Shown: one piece after another, positions 1 through 12,115 of the stretch
Layout: the number at the start of each line of letters is the position of its first letter
How positions within the stretch are numbered: position 1 is the first letter of the stretch
Assembly: GCF_004210375.1 (NCBI RefSeq)
Contig: NC_134831.1
Coordinates: 2,976,001 to 3,040,000 of the forward strand
From: Tachypleus tridentatus
Taxonomy: Eukaryota; Arthropoda; Merostomata; Xiphosura; Limulidae
Direction: 5' to 3'
Length of the DNA: 64,000 nt
Position numbers and translations under genes: made by a program
Notes under the pieces: model-generated
What the model saw: the letters and a program-made list of their open reading frames with translations, nothing else
Told to the model about the DNA's origin: nothing
Database searches by the model: none

Positions 1-1012
1 AAAACAAGAAGTATAATACTTAACTTTGACCTCCTTGGTGTCAGTTGCTGATGAAATTTAAGTCTATTTTCTTATGTTAATGGTACTAGTACACTAAATT
101 TTTATTTATGTAAGTAATAAACCTTAGAACAGAGAATAATTACATGCTTGAAGAAACAATGTCCTATAACTACTGTAATTGTATTGTGTTTCTAATTAGG
201 ACTAGAGAAATGTAAATTATTTCCCTTTTTTACTTGATTTGAATACAGTGAGATAAACTTTCAAAGTGAAAGGAAAGTTGACATTACTCAGTACTGAAAA
301 CAGCTTTGTATTGTATGTCAATCAATAGATTAAAACATGTTTATTAGTTATAAATGATGTAGTGTAAGACATCAGAATTATTGGCAGTTTGTGAAAGAAA
401 GTACATAACAAGTGGGTGTTGCAAGGGGATCTCATTTTCTAGTTTATGACCTTCTAAACAAATAAGATTGAAGGCTATAAAATCTAGCCTTTGCCTTAGT
501 AGTATCTATATTATAATGAGTAACGTACGTTAATTCTATTCTTCAGAAAGAGGGGTGTTAAATGTATTAGAAGAGGTAAGAGTGAATGTTACATTTCTCC
601 TGCTATAGAAGGTTGAGAATTTAAAAAACAACAACTTTCTTATAAAATTAAAAACTTAAAACTCGTGTCATATTAGCATTTGATTTATTAACTACATTTT
701 GATGCAAAGCTTATACATTAATAACAAAGTAATTGAATTAAATTTTTAACGTAACTTTGTAAAAGTTTATGATGTGAACTTGGACCTACCCACTTCTTAT
801 AAATGTCTGTGAATAAACATGGAATTGTAATATATTTTTGTAATTCAAATGTTGAGGTTATGCAGGTTTTAATTTCAAAAGTAAATGTTTGATAAAATCA
901 TATCCTTCACTCCTGACTCGAGTACTACAGAAGCATGTTTCAAATTATTATTTATGAATTTCTCTATTATTTCATAAATGTTTCAGATTGTTGAACTAAT
1001 TGAAAAAAAACA

Positions 1013-1031
1013 AACACACACACACACACAC
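1013..1031. repeat. (CA)n microsatellite
   Basis: About nine CA dinucleotides in a row follow an A-rich run. This is a simple sequence repeat with no sign of function. Confidence 0.9.
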
Positions 1032-2362
1032 TAGATATTGACAAACCAGAATATAAAATTTCAAGGTCTTGATTGAGTGAGATACCACTGTATTTGTTAA
1101 ACATACATGACATAGTCCTCCCATATCCTCTTTCTTTAAAAAAACATATCTACAATCCTCTCTGATGTTGCTATTGTATATCTTTATAACCAATAAAAAG
1201 AGTATATTTTAAACTACATAAAACATTATTATTTAATTTCATTGGTCAAAACCAGTAGTATGCAAGGAGGGTTTAGGTATGTGTTTAGACTAAAGACTTG
1301 AACAAGTTGTACTGAAGCAAAACCTAATATTCATTTAGAAGGTTTTAAAAGTTATTTAATGATATATCCAAACTGGTAGGTGGAAAGAAGCATTTTTATT
1401 CCTAGTGTGAAAATCACCTTTTACTTGGACTGACTCCTTAAGGGCTACATAAATTCACAGAAAAATCTTCAGTAAAGATATTCTATTAAAAATCTGATTT
1501 TTCTGTACAATTACTTGTAATGATGACAAAAAGTTTTACAAATTTTACAAAAGTATGTATAATTTCATGATTACGTGGAGGTTAGAAGGTCAGCAAATTA
1601 ATTAAGTCTGTCTTTGTAGGGTTAATAACTGAAACAAAATTTATTTAAAGTGTCATTAGTAGATACTGGTTAAGATTTATGTTGAAAATTTATATTTACC
1701 TACTACATTGAAATAATTCCATTAAATAATTTTCTCGTGGTGTGTAAGAGTTTGGGTTGATGGAGGTGACTAAAGTTGCTTTTGGCCATTAATTTGAGAG
1801 CATTGAAACAAAAATTTAAGCTTGAATATAAATCAAACTTTTAGAAATACATAATGTTTCCCAATTTTGGAAATTTTTAAAATATCGTATATATTTACCT
1901 ACAAGTAAAATTATTTTCATTTCTTTTCTTTATTTTTACAAATAAAAGGTGTTAAAAATGTTTTTATACTTTTCTGTCATTCATAAAGTGTTGTTTATTT
2001 GGTTATGAAATAGCACAGATCAGAAGCTATAAAGAGATTTATCACTTTTAATTAGCTGCTATTAATTAGTTGAATCTTTACATTATTTCATGACAATATC
2101 TTTTCTCTTTTATTATTATCTTTAATACCTATGTTTAACAATGAAAATGATACATTAAAATAACACATAAAGCTGAAAATTATAAAATGGTCATTAACAT
2201 TTACACTGGTTGGTTCTGAAGTTATCATTGGTCTAAACTTACCTTTTTCTCATATTATAGTTAATTTGTTAAATAAATAGTGCCAATGCATTGCTAGGTA
2301 TGAAAGGATTAATACTTAGTTTATGTCAAAACTATTTTGAGGAAAATTCATGACAGTAAAAC

Positions 2363-2377
2363 TGTGTGTGTGTGTGT
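2363..2377. repeat. (TG)n microsatellite
   Basis: A short run of about seven TG dinucleotides followed by TATATA, about 60 bp upstream of a SINE. Confidence 0.85.
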
Positions 2378-2428
2378 ATATATGAACATGCAATGTGTGA
2401 TTAGGCTCCCCTTTCTCTATTTTTAGAA

Positions 2429-2720
2429 GCAGCATGGCCAGGTGGTTAGGGTGCTCAACTCACAATCTGAGGGTTGCAGGTTAGAATCTCCATCCCACCA
2501 TAACTTTGCTCACCCTTTCAGCCATGGGGACATTATAATGTGATGGTCAGTCCCACTATTCATTGGTAAAAGAGTAGCCCAAGAATTGGTGGTGAATGGT
2601 GATGACCAGCTGTCTTCGCTCTAGCCTATCAATGCTAAATTAGGAAAGGATAGTTACCTTACCTCTAGTCTATCATCAGATAGCCGTTGTGTAGCTTTAC
2701 ACAAAATTCAAACAAAACCT
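2429..2720 (+). mobile_element. tRNA-derived SINE, old copy
   Basis: Full-length but decayed copy of the window's dominant SINE. The head reads AGCATGGCCAGGTGGTTAGG (A-box region), and the body includes AAAGAGTAGCCCAAGAATTGG. The tail ends TAGCTTTACACAAAATTCAAAC. Most CpG sites kept in other copies, such as CGCGGGTTCGAAT, are mutated here to TG or CA, consistent with an old insertion in methylated DNA. It ends about 65 bp before an exon of the START gene. Confidence 0.9.
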
Positions 2721-2786
2721 TTTGTTATTTGGTTTATATGTTAAAAAGACATTTCAAACTACACCTGCTCTTTGTAATTTTTCCAG

Positions 2787-2875
2787 GTAGTACAGTAGGG
2801 GACATAGATGAAGAAGAAATAGAGGAATGTGACACAGAGCCTCTGTGTGGTCCACTTACAGAACTTACACCTCAG
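2787..2875 (+). CDS. STARD3: START-domain protein (STARD3/Start1-like), exon a: acidic linker
   Basis: First visible coding exon of a lipid-transfer gene. It is bounded by a TTTTTCCAG acceptor and a CAG|GTAGAA donor. It enters with two bases finishing a split codon and leaves in phase 0. It encodes about 29 residues, very acidic (DIDEEEIEECDTEP), joining the START domain in the next exon. In STARD3/MLN64 proteins a variable linker joins the four-helix MENTAL membrane domain, which tethers the protein to late endosomes, to a cytosolic START domain that moves cholesterol. The MENTAL exons are not visible here, so they should lie upstream of the window. Assignment of this exon rests on splice sites, phase and position. 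The linker itself carries no family signature, and a STARD1-like or other START protein is the alternative. Confidence 0.65.
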
Positions 2876-3051
2876 GTAGAATATTGTGTTTGTCTTTTTC
2901 TGTTTTATTTTTTAAGTTTCCATTGAGTATGTCCCTAATATTATTACTTTATTGGTTAGCATTGACTAATATCATCCCACCTGTTTTCTTTATGAGAATG
3001 TTAAAGAGTCAGATGATATTCCAAAACATTATACATCTACCCACCACCCAT

Positions 3052-5047
3052 CCACACTTATAGCTATTAGTTTACTGTCAGGGTTTCATCTTTGCAAATC
3101 TAAGCATTAGTCTGATTATTTCTTACTTGCTCCAGTCTTTTATACCTCACTCAATTGCTCTTAGTGATGTATGTCTTGTGATGTTACTGAAGAGCATCAC
3201 ATATACTACATATATACACAGTACATACATCTCATTCAGGTTATTTTAGCACTAACAGGTTTCCCAGCATTATTATTGTTTGCTGATCCTTTCAATATTA
3301 TTATGTTATCTAGTACATTTCATAATAATAATAAAAAATAAAAAAACTTTTCCAATTATGAAGCTGATCATAATATGAATTCCCAGGTGGTTATTTCCAG
3401 AACGGAGCCCAGCTGGGTCTCTTTTCCCATCTCTAATATCTAACATCACACAACAACTGGGAAAGAGTTATCCTCTGTTGAGATTGTTATTAATATTATT
3501 CACAGGGAGATGGACACATATCCATTTCTGTAGGTGGTCCTTGGGGGAGCTTTTAGACTGCATTTCAGGGAAATCCTTAACATTTTGGAGTCTTTGAATT
3601 CACTTTTTTTCAGTGCCTTCTGTTGACCTGTTAGATTTTCAACCCTCTGTGAGTCATTGGTAAGTTTAAAAACTTGCAGTGCTGGGGTTTGATTCTTTAA
3701 GGTGAATGTGGCAGATGGCCTGCAGTTGCTTTGCTCTTACAAAACACCTTACCTCCCAAGAAGGTTGAGAAGTCTGGGAGCAAAGTTTTTTCTTCATACT
3801 TGGAAATTGTGGTAGATGCTGAAAGGTTTAATTCTTAGTTGCATGAGGTGACAGTTATACCTTATCCGACAAATTGTTGGAACTTCATGATTTTGCCTAC
3901 CACCACCAGGTAGAGACATTTTCCCAACTCTTAAATAATTTCTGCTCCTCAAATTTCAGGGTTCTAAGGCAGGATTTGTAGTTCATATATTTAGGTCTAT
4001 ATCCCCTGATGGGACAGAGTAAATTTACTGACTTACAGTTCACCTTCAGTATTTCATTTCCTTTTAAATCTCTTTGTTAGAAGACTCTCAGGATCACCAG
4101 TTTCATTGAGGATGAGCTGGATCCATAGTTAGTATGTATGTTTGTTCAATATTCAGCTTTTATATTCCATTTATTGTAGTCTCTAATTTCATTACCTCCT
4201 ACAGATGGTTCATAGTTCCACCTCTATTTGTGAGTACTGATTCCTGACATGAGCTTCTCAGTACATTGGTACTAAGAATAGATTCTATTTGTATTCAAGG
4301 TTCTACTATTTAGTTGGATCACTAGCAGTGTTGGTGATTATTATATACCTTCAGGTACTCTAGAAATTCAGTTTCAAGATTTTCTGGATGTGTGATAACC
4401 TTACCCATCAGTCCAGAAGCTCTGCAAGTCCTTAGGTCACAATTTGATTATTTAGTTCACATATTTCCCAATATTATCCACCCAACCTACAATTCATTTA
4501 GGATTTGGAACTTGGTTTTTGGATTACATGTGTGCTTAGTTGATTTAAGGTTAGTGAGAGTGTTAGGCTAGTTTTACAGAATTTTATTCCTATTAGTTGT
4601 TGTGTTTATTAAAACAGGAGTTTGTAGTCCAGCATCAATCTTCTTTGTCTCCATGAATGCCTAGATTCTCCAATGTTCACAAGTTAATCATTCTTCAATC
4701 TATGTTGCATTTTTCACTATGATGGTAAGTTGGAGAAGTGGTAAGTATATTTTGAAAGTTAACATTTTCCTAAATTGAAAAATGTATTTCCAATAATACA
4801 TCCACTGATACTCTACCACCCTTTCTTCCCACTAAGAGCTAGTGTTACAAACTGGGATATTATCATTTCCTAAAAAAGTGTTAAAATTATCTGAATGAGG
4901 TGCTTATCTATGAGTGCACAAGACATAGGTGGAGGTTACCACAAGACATATTATCAAGGGAAATTGAGTGGGGTGTAAAAGACTGGAGCAAGTAAAAAAA
5001 AAATAAGACCAGTGCCTAGACGGTCAAAGATAAAGCTATAAGTGTGA
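3052..5047. mobile_element. Inverted-repeat-bounded element, unassigned, about 2 kb
   Basis: Two arms of roughly 200 bp, at 3052-3268 and 4851-5047, are imperfect inverted copies of each other. The clearest match is TTACTTGCTCCAGTC at about 3124 against its complement GACTGGAGCAAGTAA at about 4981. The order of matching blocks is preserved along both arms. A second, shorter inverted pair lies at 4751-4793 and 5062-5105. The interior has no intact frame. On the minus strand, between about 3720 and 3500, a broken reading of about 60 residues suggests decayed coding sequence. It could be a remnant of a transposon with long terminal inverted repeats, but the superfamily is not recognised. Confidence 0.55.
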
Positions 5048-5149
5048 AAAGAGATGAGTATAATTAACAATATATTTTCAATTTAGGAAAATATTAACTT
5101 TCCATAAGGGTTTTGAAGGGAGCTTACATTGGATACATTAGCTACTTAC

Positions 5150-6180
5150 TACCATTTTTTTAAAGTCCTTAAACTGTGGGCAGTTGCAAGAGGATTGGAA
5201 GTTGATTAATGTTAGGGTGTTAAAAATTGTTGCAGTAATTAAAGTACATGTATTAATTTTGCATCAGTAATGAGAAAAATTTCTGAAAGTTTGATAAAAG
5301 GTACTTTGCAAAGTTATTTAACAAATTTTACAATTTTGTTGGATAGTAAACATCTTTTCACTAAGAGAAAATCTTGCCTTAATAATCTGATACTTCTTGA
5401 AAAGATTATCACTCATGTAGATAAGAGTAAGTGTGTGAACTTGATGTATCTGTATTTTCATAAATCATATGACAAAGTCCCACATAATGATCTTTTTTTG
5501 GTGTGTGGGTAAGTTTGTTTATTGAATAGAAAAGTGGCTAGATGGAAGAAAGCAAAGGGTTGTTATAAATGGAGCTCAGTCAAACTGATTAATGTCATGA
5601 GTAGAGTAACATAAAGCCTAATATTAGTAACATTGATCTTTTTTATTTATATCAATGAAATAGAGAAAGAAATGATAAGTTGGTGATACGTCTTGTGTGT
5701 TGCTGGTTGTGAAGAGGATGTTGTTGTCTTACAAAAGGATTTAGATCACTTAGTGAGTTGGGCAAATAAGTGAAGATTTAAATTATAATAAATGCAAGAT
5801 AGTGCTTTTTGAGTTATCATAATTTGAGTCATACGTATAATTTTGATGGAAATAATCTTAATAGTGTTATGGAAGACAAAGATTTTAAGGTTTGGTTATT
5901 CAGTTTTTTCAGTCATCCGAGCAAGCTGCTGTTGCTGATTACAGGTCAAAATAAGATTTTAAGTCATATATACAGAAATATTGAATACAAGTCTGAAGAG
6001 GGTATAAGATCATTGCCTATGTAATTGTTTAAACCACATTTGGAATATTGTGCAACAGATGAGACGAGGATTGTTCCTACTTATTTATATTAGAATGGGG
6101 CTGCTTTGTTATTGTACCAAAGCTTGATGCTAATATTTTAACTCTATCCAGACTGGAAGATGCCTTTTAAGTATCGAATG
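5150..6180 (+). mobile_element. CR1/L2-like non-LTR retrotransposon, reverse-transcriptase relic
   Basis: Degraded reverse transcriptase of a CR1-type LINE. The longest open part (5270-5512, 80 codons) includes the blocks TKRKSCLNNLILLEKIITHV and LMYLYFHKSYDKVPHNDL. These match the conserved family pattern in which a GF-RSC-TNL segment is followed by D-IYLDF-KAFDKVPH. The first catalytic aspartate position reads Y-F here, so the copy is inactive. Further downstream, frame-broken matches continue: a GSILGPLLF-IYINE-like block near 5600-5660 and LQKDLDHLVSWANK near 5730-5775. The copy is 5'-truncated. Confidence 0.75.
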
Positions 6181-6189
6181 CACAACTGT

Positions 6190-7120
6190 GTATCATATTT
6201 TAAAAGTTAAGTGAAAATAATAATTCTAATTCTTTCAAAAAATATTTTAGAATTGATATCTTACCATTATGTTAGTTTAATGAAATGTGTAAAGGAAAAT
6301 TTTTAAAAATACTCAAACATACATTTTTATATAGGTTTGAAGACTAAACAATGTGTTTATAGATTTATAGAATAATGTTGCTCATCCCAAAACGTAGGTC
6401 TTTACTTGTAAATAAATTATCATCTCTTGAGAATATAATTATTCAACTCTTATTTCTTTCATGATTTTCTCCTCTCTGATTGAGCTTTTATTACTACAAT
6501 GCCTCATTTCCATCCTCTTGTGAGTTCACAACATTTAGTCTGAACAGCTGTTAGTGAAATTCGCTCAGTACCATTAGATAGAGCAGAATGTAAACTATCT
6601 GTGTTGATATAGTCAATAAAGTGGTGTGGTTAGTAGTAATTTATGAAACATCTCTCACATAATAGATTCCCTCAATTTCTGCTGCTCTTTGTATGTGCAG
6701 TTTGTTATTGCCTTAAGTCTGCCATGTGACATTACGTGTTTACATATTGTATAGCTGCATTGCAGCATACAACAGCCCAACCTCCTGGTGACTGACTCCC
6801 TCTGTACTGTAAATCACAATAATCACTTCTCAAGTTGGTGCAGTAGTATTAAGACATGCTCAAATTTCTGTTTCTAACATTTTCTTATGTTTTTGTCCAA
6901 CTGTTTACTTACTAGTTGTTGTTGTATATTTTTTTACAGTTATGAGATAACTGTAATTTATTAATTTCAAACTTTATGCCAGTTGAACATATATTCTGAA
7001 TTTTATACCACCACAGCATTTTCCTGTGCTGTGTCTCAAACATCAGGCCCTGTGTTTTCAGCTGAAGAAGTTTCTGTTTTTGATTAGGATTTAAAGCCCA
7101 TCATGTGACAGTCTGTGTCT
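6190..7120. other. Intronic sequence, nothing recognised
   Basis: AT-rich sequence between two retroelement relics. No exon with credible splice sites, no repeat and no RNA gene was found. Confidence 0.4.
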
Positions 7121-7129
7121 TTTGAGCTC

Positions 7130-10100
7130 AAACCTGACATTTCCTTTTCTAGTAAATTTGGGCATGTTGAAGACGATTTAGGTAGCCTTTTTTCTGGGCT
7201 GTGCAATTGTGATTTATGACTGGGGACACTCCCAGGCCTTCTTTAGCCTTCGTGGAGGTGATGCTACAGGTATGCCAAATTTTTATTTGTATCCCCTGTT
7301 TCATATTATTATTCTACTTCCCCCTACATTAATCCTTTCCCTCAGAATCCCTAGTTTTTCTTCCTTCTCCCAGGTATCAGGATCTCTGCTGACCAGTTTT
7401 TGGTGCAGTTGCATTTAGGGGGCATGCCTTCTCACCTTTGGACTTCTGATACCTATATTTTGGTATATCATCATGCTGATTTTCAGTATTTAGACCTCCA
7501 GCTGTTGGAGTTTTTGATTCATATATGATGTTAGGTTCTTCTTTTTCTATGAGGTTTTTCCATGCCCAAATGTATTACCTCCATTTAAACCTTACCACAC
7601 TCTTCCATTGCCTATTCTACATTCGTTTACTTTCTGCAGTTATTCACTCTCCTGCATGGTTATTCATGATATTCTTTTACTTATATTTCCTACATTAGTG
7701 CATTTACCCTCCTCAACCTTTTCCCTTCAGACATGGTTTCTAAAATGTTGGGTTCTTCTGGATAAGAAGATTTTGTTAATTAACAGGCATCTGCCTACAA
7801 GACCTGCTGTTGGTATCACGTTTAAGGTAGTTAGTTTTGAAAAATGTCAAAATCATTGGCATTGGGGATAGAAGATATTTGCCTATGCCTTTCCTTTTCT
7901 AATTGAGTTTTTTGCCTATCACCGAATTCCACAACATCAACATTACTGGTGTCTGTCCTATTGGTTCAAGCATGGTGAGAGTATGTTTGTTCATGTTTGT
8001 TCACCTCTGTTATAATTTCACCTTGTTTTTTTTTTGGGTGCTTTTGGTGTTGGCATAAGCTTCACCCCTTCAATTCCTTTGCCTTCCTCTTTTATCCCCA
8101 GTTACTGTCTTCTTCTCTACTTCAGGACACTATAGCAGTGGTCAGTCATATTTCTCCAGGATTTTATTCCTGATTTATATTTCTCAAGATGACTAACAAC
8201 ACCCAGTTAAAGATGTGTAACATTTAACTATTTTCTTTGACCTTCATCATTTTCCCATGAAGCCCTCCTGCACACTTCAGCTAGTATTTACTACCAGTTT
8301 TTGGATGATGATGGCAATGTCCAGATGCTTATGCAATCATTCTTATTTTCTCACTGTTTTGTTTCCATCCTATGTGTTCTGTTTGGTGATTGCAGCCTTT
8401 GTTCAACTAAGTCATAACTAAGGTTTGCATTTCCCATTCTTACATGAAGGATAAGTTTTTCTAAGCTTCAGCCTAACATGCTGCTCATGAGTGCACTCAA
8501 TTGCTCCTTTTAGAAACAACTAGTGGGATGGCTTATCCAGATCCAATAATTTTTTCACTTGGGAATATATTTTTCCTCTTCATTTATAGTCAGTAGAGTT
8601 TGTGGTTCAGTCATCCTTCTTCCCAGTTCAATTCTGACTTGATTCTTCCCTTCTGGTTCAACAGGGACAACACCATGATTGGCATTTCTCTTCCACCTCT
8701 GCAGCCCAAATTGCATCTTCTTACATATGTTTCTCTTACAAGTTGAGAAGCCATTATGGATTTAATGAAATTGCAGGTCATTGTTCTTCTGTTGAGGTAG
8801 TTATGCAAATCAGTGTTTTAGGTCTCCTTGCTGTTCATTGAGTTTTGAATCATTTCCTACCTTTAATATGAGGTAATATAACCATGATCCATTCTAACAG
8901 TTTTCTCTTGTATCAGTTGACAAGGAGACACCAGTTAATGTTGGAACTACAATTTTTGGCCAATTCCAATCATAGATGCTTTTTTGTGTGTCTTCTTCAG
9001 GGTGCTTTAATTCATTTTGCAGATTATTTCATCCAGACAAAATCTATCCCATGGAGTCGTCTCTAGACTCCAGAAAGTTCTGTTAGTCAAGTAACTAGTG
9101 TGAAATACCCCTCTTTTGGAGGCATTTGCTACACATTATCAGTTCCAAACTTTCCCTTTGCAGTCCCTAGCTATAGCAGTGAATGCTTTTGGTTGGGATT
9201 GGTCTAACTTTACCTGTATGTGTATCTTCCTAAATGCATTTTCACCTAAGTTTTTATCCTATCTGCTTCATGTCATATCCTTCTTATTGAGTTTTTGGCC
9301 AGCTCAATCCTGGTTTCCATTCCTCATCTTCCTTCAGTTTGCATCTTTATTACCTCTACCTGTTTCCTAATCTACTCTTCATCAACCTCAGTCACCACAC
9401 TGTGGCTTTACACATGGTTTTTGTCGAGTTATTTGCAATGCAATTTGGATTATACAAGTGTGTTGCTTCTACCCTTTCCCTTTCAATATGCTCTTGGTCT
9501 ATAATGGTGTATAACAAAAATATGGAATGCTTTTTGCCATTTGCCTCTACATCACAGATTACCTTCCTTCCTGTCCTAGTATTCTTTTGTTTTTCAAATT
9601 TGTTTACATGTCTCTTTGACAATAGTTCTTCCATTTCTGGATATTTTGAGGCTTTGTCCAACATGTTTTGTTTGTCCTATTCTTGCAGTGTTTGTTTTCT
9701 CAGACCATCTCCCTGTGGCTGAATACTTCATCCTCCTTGCCTTATGTTCCTTTCTGAATAGAACTTCATTGTTATTCTCCATGCTTTTACCCAATTTCAT
9801 TTGAACTGTTGCCTTTACTGTTTATCACATAAGATGTATTTTATTCTTTTCTTTGAATGCAGTCATTGTAGGTCAATTGTTTTTGCCCTTGAAGGATTTT
9901 TATTGTACCTATGTTCTTGTATATCCCAGTTGTAGTTCTTTCCATGATATTGGAGGCTTGAAAGGCAATGGTTTCTTTCCAACACTTTCAGATTCTCATT
10001 TTAGTCCTGTTCAGATTGGGACAGAATGCTGCTTTACACTTTTTCTCAGGTGTTGTGTTGCACATATGGCTCCTTTTCATTTTCATTGATTTATTCATTG

Positions 10101-10217
10101 GAACTCTTCCTCTCCAAGAGATGTTCTGCACAACCTCTCACAGGTTGGATTAGCCACCTTACCAGTTTGGCTTATTCTTCCTGCATTCCCAGTTCATTTA
10201 CAGTACATGATGCATAA
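7130..10217 (+). mobile_element. DIRS-type tyrosine-recombinase retrotransposon, copy 1 (decayed)
   Basis: Frame-broken remains of a DIRS/Ngaro-like retroelement. Reading downstream, the blocks are: an RNase H region (8640-8860) with PKLHLLT followed by HCSSVEV and LGLLAVH, matching the TDAS...W-E...LEL-AV pattern; GALIHFADYF and TKSIPWSRL (about 9000-9065), matching the G-LN-ADYLSR motif; FATHYQFQ (9121-9144); and LAIAVNAFGWDWSNFT (9166-9215), matching the DLFAT...A-DA---DW pattern seen after RNase H in this class. The end (10040-10215) resembles the tyrosine-recombinase C-terminal region, finishing WISHLTSLAY. The reverse-transcriptase part, expected at about 7130-8500, is too decayed to place motifs. 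The second copy (25.6-28.9 kb) has the same blocks in the same order, which supports the call. Confidence 0.7.
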
Positions 10218-10699
10218 ATATATGGTATATAAAATGTTTATTTTATACACAGTCTTTTATATTTTCTGCTAATAGTAAAGAACCACAGCAAAAGTAAGAA
10301 AGGTTGGTGTTGTATTACTTGTTTGTTTTGATATGTGAAGGTTTGGAACTACTTATTTGAATCCAACATTCTCATGTCTCAAACAGTTGGAAAACCTGTG
10401 AATGTCCAACCATGTAATACCATTGTAAACCACATTAAACAGACTCACATGCACAAATTTGTGAGTGATAAAGTTTTAGAAAAACTTATAATTTGATGTT
10501 ATAATTATTTTCACTTGATTTGTTCTTTTTGTGTGTATTTCACCTTAAAATTATAGAAAAAGCTCTTACAAATGATAAATGTAAAATTATTTTCATGTTT
10601 TAAGTGAATTATATTTTGTTTTTATAGTGACATTGTGTACACTATATCAGCTGTATTTTCTTTACAAAATAACAAAAGCCATTAATTATTAAACTTTAG

Positions 10700-10849
10700 G
10701 CAATTGAATACAAAACAAAAGTAGAGGAAGCCATAAAAGAGGCTTTGGAGATTATTACTACTGGAAATTGGAGGACAGAGAAGCTCATAGGCGAAGATAT
10801 TATCCAAAGCCGAGAAATTTCAAAGTATGGCAAAATCTTCAAGTTTGTG
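10700..10849 (+). CDS. STARD3: START-domain protein, exon b: START N-terminal helix
   Basis: Fifty codons in phase 0 at both ends, with acceptor AACTTTAG and donor GTG|GTGAGC. The peptide starts AIEYKTKVEEAIKEALEI and includes ITTGNWRTEKLI and SREISKYGKIFKFV. This fits the start of a START domain: an amphipathic N-terminal helix, then the aromatic W-E pattern and the first beta strand. It is the first exon recognisable as START by sequence. Confidence 0.9.
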
Positions 10850-12019
10850 GTGAGCATTTACAAAGTGACTATACTGTTTTAATCATGACTTTATATGTAT
10901 ATAAGTTTTGTGAATTATGGAAACAAATTAGGTAATTACTTTGTTTATTTCTGTTTTTGATATTTGTGTAGGTGTCCAGGCTAAATGTGGTTTTGGTACT
11001 TTGTATGTTTTCACCATCTGTTAGGTATATATTAAAATTTTGAGAAATGCTTTAGTCAGCAGCTATTTTTTAAATTGTTCTGTGGGATATTTATTGATTT
11101 TTTTTTTTTACTGGTTTCTCTTTAATGAAATAGTGATGTCATTAACATTGTATAGATACATTGTCATCAGTACATCTTTGCAAATAGCTAGATTTTGATA
11201 AAGTTGGTCAAATTACCTCTTTATTTTAATTGTATTAGGGCATTATATTTATTATGTTCTTTACATTGTTGAAATGTAAATGCAATATTTTTGTTTTAAC
11301 ATTTTCCCCATAGAAATTAAATGTATTTTCTGTTCTCAAATAGCAAGATATAGAATGAATTATAACTACTAACTCACAAGTTATATTAAAATAAACTTTT
11401 AAAATGAAAATATTTAAATGTTCTTCATCAACATAGTTAGAAAAACAAAAAGACCGGATTATGAATTTATGTTTAGTGATTTTTTTTTTTCCATGATCAG
11501 ATTGTATTCTGTTAAAAGAATATTTCAAACTTATTGAGAAAAGAATTATTTCTGCCATTGTAGGTCAGTAAAAATCATATAATGCTTTGATAGATTGTTT
11601 AGATAAAGTATTCATGATGAAACTTTGTAGAATGGATGACAACTGCCTGTTGTAGAAACACAAGTGTAGAGGACAATGTTTTGAAAGTTTTCTACCTTTC
11701 ATTTTCTGAAGACTAAAGGCAGAAGACTTTTGAAATGTTGTCCTCTACACTTGTGTCTCCACAACAGGCAGTTGTCATCCATTCTACAAAGTTTCATCGT
11801 ATAATGCAATTTGTATCATATTATTTGCTTGGTACTAAGAAAATTGTCAAAATGGATTTTTATTCACACCAACTATAATAATAATGATAATACTTGGTTA
11901 TTATCTGTCTTGCAAATGCACATTCACCTTACTATCTAGATGCATTTCAATAGATTTTCTGTCTAAGAAAATATTAAAAGCTTATCAAAGTTTTTTGTAA
12001 ACTTATCTTTCTTTTAAAG
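10850..12019 (+). other. Intron between START exons b and c
   Basis: Spans the GTGAGC donor to the TTTTAAAG acceptor. Apart from a strong hairpin element at 11586-11799, only AT-rich sequence is visible. Confidence 0.75.
11586..11799. mobile_element. Hairpin MITE-like element in intron
   Basis: Near-perfect inverted repeat. The arm from 11614 reads ATGATGAAACTTTGTAGAAT and is matched in reverse complement by the sequence ending at 11800. Each arm is about 80 bp with only a few mismatches, around a loop of about 25 bp. The 8-mer TATAATGC occurs on both sides (11578-11585 and 11800-11807), a possible target-site duplication of hAT length. The left side has about 28 bp outside the palindrome that the right lacks, so the exact ends are uncertain. 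No coding capacity. Confidence 0.75.
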
Positions 12020-12115
12020 GGCAAAGTAAAGATAACACCTCCAATAGTGGTTGAAGAACTTTTCTACAATGTTGAGAATGTGTCAAATTGGAACCCAACA
12101 ATTAAAACAGTCAAG
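12020..12115 (+). CDS. STARD3: START-domain protein, exon c
   Basis: Thirty-two codons, phase 0 at both ends, with acceptor TTTTAAAG and donor AAG|GTATTT. The peptide GKVKITPPIVVEELFYNVEN, followed by VSNWNPTIKTVK, matches the START segment in which a beta strand is followed by a helix and the conserved W-N-T pattern. It continues directly from FKFV of the previous exon. Confidence 0.9.

Larger units (their letters stand above)
1..2428. other. AT-rich non-coding stretch upstream of first visible exon
   Basis: No exon, RNA gene or recognisable transposon was found here. The sequence is strongly AT-rich and CpG-poor. The first exon seen downstream starts inside a codon, so this stretch is most likely an intron of the START-domain gene rather than intergenic DNA. 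It contains a CA microsatellite near 1013-1031 and a TG run near 2363-2377. Confidence 0.5.
2876..10699 (+). other. Large transposon-filled intron of the START gene
   Basis: This 7.8-kb intron separates the acidic linker exon from the first START exon. It holds an inverted-repeat element (3052-5047), a CR1-like LINE relic (about 5150-6180) and a DIRS-type retroelement (about 7130-10217). The stretches 6190-7120 and 10220-10690 show nothing recognisable. Confidence 0.7.

Noticed and set aside
2687..2786. Extension of the acidic exon upstream to an ATG at 2687
   Set aside because: The stretch 2687-2786 overlaps the SINE tail and precedes a good TTTTTCCAG acceptor. The ATG is intronic.
9339..9722. 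127-codon plus-strand frame and mirrored minus-strand frames
   Set aside because: This is decayed DIRS-type sequence between the DA---DW block and the recombinase. The open length is incidental.
11235..11558. 107-codon minus-strand frame in a START intron
   Set aside because: Low-complexity, Asn/Ile/Lys-rich reading of AT-rich intron with no family resemblance or splice support.
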